The position numbers and the translations under genes are program-made. From Chryseobacterium lathyri (GTDB lineage: Bacteria; Bacteroidota; Bacteroidia; Flavobacteriales; Weeksellaceae): a DNA stretch of 64,000 nucleotides. The stretch is taken from positions 558,001 through 622,000 of the forward strand of contig NZ_JAUSSF010000002.1 of NCBI RefSeq assembly GCF_030812195.1, read 5' to 3'. Position 1 is the first letter of the stretch; the number at the start of each line of letters is the position of its first letter. Below the pieces are notes generated by a model. It searched no databases. It was not told where the DNA came from and saw only the letters and a list, made by a program, of their open reading frames with translations. This document shows, in pieces, positions 60,389 to 64,000 of this stretch.

Positions 60389-60501
60389 ATTCTTTTTCAA
60401 ATAAAAACAGAGTCTTATCCAAGCATCTCTGCCGTTCATCAAATAAAATTTCATTGCCTCCTACATAGTTGTTGTTTTGCATCAAATTATTACAGCAATT
60501 T

Positions 60502-61098
60502 ATGAAACAACAAATTTTAGCATTCAGCTCACTTTTATTATGCATCACCTGTTCGGTTGAAACCAAAGCACAGCAAACTCCAGCTTTCCATATTGGAATA
60601 AAAGGTGGAGCAACCTACACAAAAACATCAACGGAGTCTTCTGCATTGGAGGGAAAATATGGCTTTGGATATCAGGGAGGAATTATGACAAGAATGGATA
60701 TTGGAAGCCTCTATGTGCAGGGGGAAGCTTTATTCAACAAAAGAAAGACTTCTTACAATTCCAAAGACGGAAGCTCTCCAAAACTGACCTGGAACTCTAT
60801 TGATCTCCCGATAGTAATTGGTTATAAATTTGTAAATACTAAGGATTTTAATGTAAGAGCATTTGCCGGAGGCGTCTATAGCTATGCTTTCAAAAACAAT
60901 CTTTCAACATCCAAATCATTGAAGGAAGGTTTTAAAAGCTTTGATAAATCAAACATCGGAATTACTGGAGGTATTGGGATAGATTATAAAAACTTTACAG
61001 CGGACCTCAGGTACGAAACAGGACTTACAAGCATCAGTAAGGAGTTTAAATCTAAGCCCAACGGCTTTAGTCTCGGGATAGGCTATTTCTTATTCTAA
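60502..61098 (+). CDS. PorT-like outer-membrane beta-barrel protein
   Basis: A 198-aa protein from the ATG at 60502 (MKQQILAFSSLLLCITCSVE), which gives a proper signal peptide; the 11 extra codons before it are not needed. The mature part is an eight-strand-type barrel: FHIGIKGGATYTKTS, GYQGGIMTRMDIGSLYVQGE, SIDLPIVIGYKF, VRAFAGGVYSYAFKN, GITGGIGIDYKNFTADLRYE, FSLGIGYFLF. This is the PorT/OMP_b-brl_2 type common in Bacteroidota. Single gene with its own terminator; specific role unknown. Confidence 0.87.
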   Translation: MKQQILAFSSLLLCITCSVETKAQQTPAFHIGIKGGATYTKTSTESSALEGKYGFGYQGGIMTRMDIGSLYVQGEALFNKRKTSYNSKDGSSPKLTWNSIDLPIVIGYKFVNTKDFNVRAFAGGVYSYAFKNNLSTSKSLKEGFKSFDKSNIGITGGIGIDYKNFTADLRYETGLTSISKEFKSKPNGFSLGIGYFLF

Positions 61099-61120
61099 AA
61101 ACTTAAATTATCTTTACTTA

Positions 61121-61154
61121 TTAGAAACTGTGCCCCTGCAGTTTCTAATTTTTT
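61121..61154 (+). terminator. Terminator between the barrel gene and the LytS-like gene
   Basis: Perfect 10-bp arms TTAGAAACTG and CAGTTTCTAA with an 8-base loop are followed by TTTTTT. Confidence 0.92.
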
Positions 61155-61175
61155 ATAACTCTACTTTATTTCTCC

Positions 61176-62237
61176 ATGACTAAACCATTTATTTTAAGAG
61201 AATATATTTTTATTATCATTTTCTGGCTTGTATTTGCCGCCGCAGTATATATTAATTTACAGGCTACTTCTGATAAGGTTTCATCCATCTATCAGACTAT
61301 TGCCCTGGTAGTTACCTCATTTTTTCTGACTCATTTTCTTACGACAAAACTTCTTCCGAAAGCCTTACGGTCAAAAAAAATGAAGCTATTTCTAATCCAT
61401 GTCACAGGATCCGTTCTTTTATTAAGCTTTATTTATTCCCTGATCTTTACATATATTGAGATCAATTCAAAAAACCAACTTCCTGATCATTTTATTGATC
61501 ATCTTCCTTTTTTATGGCAGGGATTCTATCTTGCTCTTCCCGCCTCATTTCTCATCAACGGATCTACCTGCGGCATCAAATTTTACCAGGAGCATGGAAA
61601 AATAGAACGGGATCATATTCTTCTTCAGCAGGCTCATTTAGAAAATCAGCTCAAGCTGCTGCAGGATCAGATCAACCCTCATGTGGTTTTCAACATTTTA
61701 AATCATATCCATATTTTAATGAAAACAGATACGAAACTTGCTGATTATCTGCTCCTCAAATTTTCAGATATTCTTCGTTACCAGCTCTATCACTGCAGCC
61801 AGAGCCTGGTTCCGCTGGATAAGGATATTGAACATCTGCAGAATCTGGTAGAAGTTGAAAAATTAAGATGGGGAAATGAGCTGGAAGTAAATGCGGACTG
61901 GAATACCGGAAATAACAGATCATTTATTGCCCCTCTCCTTCTGGTTCCATTTATCGAGAACGCATTTAAGTATGTTTGCAGACTGCCTGGCCACAAGGGC
62001 TATGTAAAGATTTCCTGTATAGAGAAAGACAGTTTTCTTTTGTTTTATGCCGAAAACTCTTATTCAGAACCGGCAACTTATAAAAAGAAAGACGGTTCCG
62101 GCGGAATTGGTCTTCAAAATGTACAAAAGCGTTTGAAATTACAGTACCCGAATGCTCACGAACTTACCATTGTGGCAGCCGATAATGTATATAAAGTAAC
62201 TTTAACCCTACAATTATCTGACAATAATGAGCAGTAA
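61176..62237 (+). CDS. LytS-type sensor histidine kinase
   Basis: A 353-aa membrane kinase with four N-terminal transmembrane helices (YIFIIIFWLVFAAAVYINLQ, TIALVVTSFFLTHFL, LFLIHVTGSVLLLSFIYSLI, LWQGFYLALPASFLI). A coiled coil leads to the His_kinase domain: His169 in LLQDQINPHVVFNILNHIHI, N-box LVPFIENAFKYV and G-box GGIGLQNVQKRL. There is no separate sensing domain beyond the membrane helices. It signals to the LytTR regulator, whose gene overlaps its end by 11 bases. Confidence 0.93.
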   Translation: MTKPFILREYIFIIIFWLVFAAAVYINLQATSDKVSSIYQTIALVVTSFFLTHFLTTKLLPKALRSKKMKLFLIHVTGSVLLLSFIYSLIFTYIEINSKNQLPDHFIDHLPFLWQGFYLALPASFLINGSTCGIKFYQEHGKIERDHILLQQAHLENQLKLLQDQINPHVVFNILNHIHILMKTDTKLADYLLLKFSDILRYQLYHCSQSLVPLDKDIEHLQNLVEVEKLRWGNELEVNADWNTGNNRSFIAPLLLVPFIENAFKYVCRLPGHKGYVKISCIEKDSFLLFYAENSYSEPATYKKKDGSGGIGLQNVQKRLKLQYPNAHELTIVAADNVYKVTLTLQLSDNNEQ

Positions 62238-62961
62238 TATCCCTAAAATGAAATGCCTGATCATCGATGACGAGCCTCTGGCCAGGTTTCACCTCAAAGA
62301 GCTGGCTGACCAGATCGATTTTTTATCCGTTGAGGGTACGTGTGCCACAGCACTGGAAGCCGATGCAATAGTAAAGGAAAAGGAAATTGATCTTCTTTTT
62401 CTGGATATTAATATGCCCTATTTAAGCGGTCTTGAATTCCTCGAACAGCTTGAAAATCCGCCTTTATGCATTCTCACAACCGCCTATTCCGAATATGCCC
62501 TGGAAGGTTACCGGCTGCAGGTTGTGGATTATCTTCTGAAACCCATTGCCTTTAACCGTTTTTACCAGGCCGTGAACAAGGCGCAACAGCAGTTTATTGT
62601 TTCTGAAAAGATGAAGAAGAACTCTCCTTTTGATGATCCTTTTCTGTATGTAAGACAGTCTGATACCTTCATAAAAGTCTCCTGGGTAGATATTCTTTAT
62701 ATTGAAAGTATGCAGAACTATACGAAACTGCATTTTAAAGACAAGTTTTTAGTCATTCATCAGACCATGAAAGCCATTGAAGAATCCCTGCCGTCAGAAC
62801 ATTTTTTCAGGATTCACAAATCTTTCCTGGTCAATATCACCCATATCGATATGATTTCAGGGGGACGACTTTACATCAATAAAACAGAGCTCCCTATTTC
62901 CCGCACCCGAAAAGAGGAATTGCTCAATCAGGTGGTTTATAAGAAGCTTATCAGCAAGTAA
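62227..62961 (+). CDS. LytTR response regulator
   Basis: A 244-aa regulator. Receiver: acidic pocket CLIIDDEPLARFHL, phospho-acceptor Asp60 in LLFLDINMPYLSGLEF, Lys in DYLLKPIAFNRF. LytTR DNA-binding domain: ILYIESMQNYTKLHFKDKFL, FFRIHKSFLVNITHID, LPISRTRKEELL. It is the partner of the overlapping kinase gene. Unlike the regulator at 3754-4461, its phospho-acceptor is intact. LytTR regulators bind paired direct repeats. Confidence 0.94.
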   Translation: MSSNIPKMKCLIIDDEPLARFHLKELADQIDFLSVEGTCATALEADAIVKEKEIDLLFLDINMPYLSGLEFLEQLENPPLCILTTAYSEYALEGYRLQVVDYLLKPIAFNRFYQAVNKAQQQFIVSEKMKKNSPFDDPFLYVRQSDTFIKVSWVDILYIESMQNYTKLHFKDKFLVIHQTMKAIEESLPSEHFFRIHKSFLVNITHIDMISGGRLYINKTELPISRTRKEELLNQVVYKKLISK

Positions 62962-63019
62962 CCAGGAAATGAAGAGGGAGGCGGATTTCCTTCTTCCGTT
63001 TCCATCCTACCTTAATTCC

Positions 63020-63922
63020 TTAAGGTAAGTTCCATCTCAGTGATACGGCTGCATAAAATGTGCTGGCAAACTTGGGATCATCCATCTTTTTTTCTTTGAA
63101 AATACTTTTGATCTTCCTGTCGTTCTCATTGAAGCTCCTCAGCAGGACTGTTCCTCCTGTAAGGCGGAGACTCAGCTTATCATTCAGCTTCAGTTCCGGC
63201 CTGATTCCGGCTGTGATCTGTTGGTAGCCCAGCAACATTGATTTTCCGTCTTTGTTTCTTTCTACCGTCATCCCACTAAGGTTTACAACAGCCTTTAAAG
63301 CGAATCTGTTTGAAAATAGGTAGCCTGCTTCCATTCCTTCCGGGAAGTTGATGTTGAATTTAATTTTGCCATTTGTTTTCCAGTCGAAATAGATCCACGG
63401 CAATATCATAGGAACTCCAAACGCAGTTGTCAACACAGGCCCTCCCCCCAAAGCCAGATTAGGATTGAAATGCCTAATAAATAATATGCCTCCCTGTCCG
63501 AGAATATCGTCGGAACTTATCTGCTCCAGATCTGTATAAACCCCTACTGTGGCTGTCATCATCATGCTCCATTTTTTTCCTAATGGTCTTATATGCTGGA
63601 TTCCGGCTTGCGCATTTAGCATTTGATCAGGAAACAGCTGCTTTTCATAGTCCTTATGAGCCATTTTCGCGTATGATCCGCTAAGTAAAAGTGACCAGGC
63701 CTTCACTTTACCACTGCTGTCTTTTTTTACGGACAATGGAATGCTGAGGTTAAGATCAGCTCTTTTAAAGTTACTTTTAGAATTGGTTTTCACACTGTCT
63801 TCGGGGCGGATGTACCTGGAAAAAGGGATATATTCAGTCTTAAGCTCTCCTGATATTCCGGATTGTCCACTGACCCAATATCCGAGCAGGCAGAAGGATA
63901 CTGCTAAAAGATTTCTCTTCAT
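63020..63922 (-). CDS. DUF6268-type outer-membrane protein
   Basis: A 300-aa protein with a signal peptide (LLAVSFCLLGYWVSGQS) and many amphipathic strands (ADLNLSIPLSVKKDSSGKVK, WSLLLSGSYAKM, WSMMMTATVGVYTDLEQI, LALGGGPVLTTAFGVPMILP, RFALKAVVNLSGMTVERN, LSLRLTGGTVLLRSF, FYAAVSLRWNLP), pointing to an outer-membrane barrel of the DUF6268 kind. Function unknown. It converges with the LytTR gene across 58 bases and its start is close to the right edge of the window. Confidence 0.78.
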   Translation of the reverse strand: MKRNLLAVSFCLLGYWVSGQSGISGELKTEYIPFSRYIRPEDSVKTNSKSNFKRADLNLSIPLSVKKDSSGKVKAWSLLLSGSYAKMAHKDYEKQLFPDQMLNAQAGIQHIRPLGKKWSMMMTATVGVYTDLEQISSDDILGQGGILFIRHFNPNLALGGGPVLTTAFGVPMILPWIYFDWKTNGKIKFNINFPEGMEAGYLFSNRFALKAVVNLSGMTVERNKDGKSMLLGYQQITAGIRPELKLNDKLSLRLTGGTVLLRSFNENDRKIKSIFKEKKMDDPKFASTFYAAVSLRWNLP

Positions 63923-64000
63923 AATTTAAATTTTATGCAAAGAGAGACTTTTAAGGAACGGACACAAAAATTACTTGATTAAGTGCTCAAATGATATGAC

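Overview
The window looks like a chromosomal segment of a Bacteroidota bacterium of the Flavobacteriia, probably a Chryseobacterium or close relative (Weeksellaceae). The base composition is low GC. Promoters fit the Bacteroidota form (-7 TANNTTTG) and Shine-Dalgarno sites are poor. Several proteins carry type IX secretion (T9SS) sorting domains, one small peptide has a Chryseobacterium-type bacteriocin-like leader, and there are many family-typical Bacteroidota proteins (S46 dipeptidyl-peptidase, DUF4919, DUF4382, PorT-like barrels). I see no rRNA, tRNA, CRISPR array, insertion sequence or integrase.

Layout. 0-3.6 kb: a Na+/H+ antiporter between two DUF4919 paralogues, then hflX. 3.7-8.1 kb: an orphan LytTR regulator whose phospho-acceptor Asp is replaced by Glu, followed by a three-gene secreted-protein operon that includes an 849-aa repeat protein. 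8.2-11.5 kb: HslJ-like lipoprotein, S46 peptidase, DUF1905 protein. 11.5-21.1 kb: two tailspike-like beta-helix proteins flanking a stand-alone NRPS A-T-reductase and a ComM ATPase. 21.2-24.9 kb: ECF sigma factor with a membrane-anchored anti-sigma-like/beta-barrel partner and a T9SS cargo protein, plus a lipoprotein. 25.2-33.4 kb: a five-gene minus-strand operon without signal peptides: a 1218-aa unrecognised protein, a tail-fibre-like protein, a small protein, a 727-aa polymorphic-toxin-like protein with a C-terminal zincin-like domain, and an overlapping small gene that is the natural immunity candidate. 34.1-38.9 kb: lipoprotein, membrane protein, histidine kinase and LuxR-type regulator, then a cytoplasmic metacaspase and a cytoplasmic trypsin/V8-like protease. 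39-42 kb: housekeeping genes. 42-58 kb: mvaB and a sulfurtransferase, then a complete assimilatory sulfate-reduction cluster (cysH, D, N, E, K, cobA, cysJ, I), a TonB receptor and a siroheme-synthase/TSUP-transporter fusion, headed by an Rrf2 regulator. 58-64 kb: pepT, a small TonB-like protein, a Cys-rich peptide, a PorT-like protein, a LytS/LytTR pair and a DUF6268 protein.

The most interesting reading concerns 11.5-39 kb. The two beta-helix genes and the large toxin-containing operon are separated by up to 20 kb, yet each is preceded by the same 35-bp element (ACGYC, GTTYTGTCG, then a -7 box at fixed spacing). This suggests one regulon of phage-tail-like surface or toxin proteins. The nearby caspase/trypsin pair shares a duplicated leader and could form an intracellular protease cascade. 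The joint function is inference. The shared element, duplicated leader and toxin/small-gene overlap can be read directly in the sequence.

A second clear signal is a perfect 8-bp inverted repeat centred on the -33 box of the cysH promoter. It is a likely operator for the adjacent Rrf2 regulator, which carries a four-cysteine cluster.
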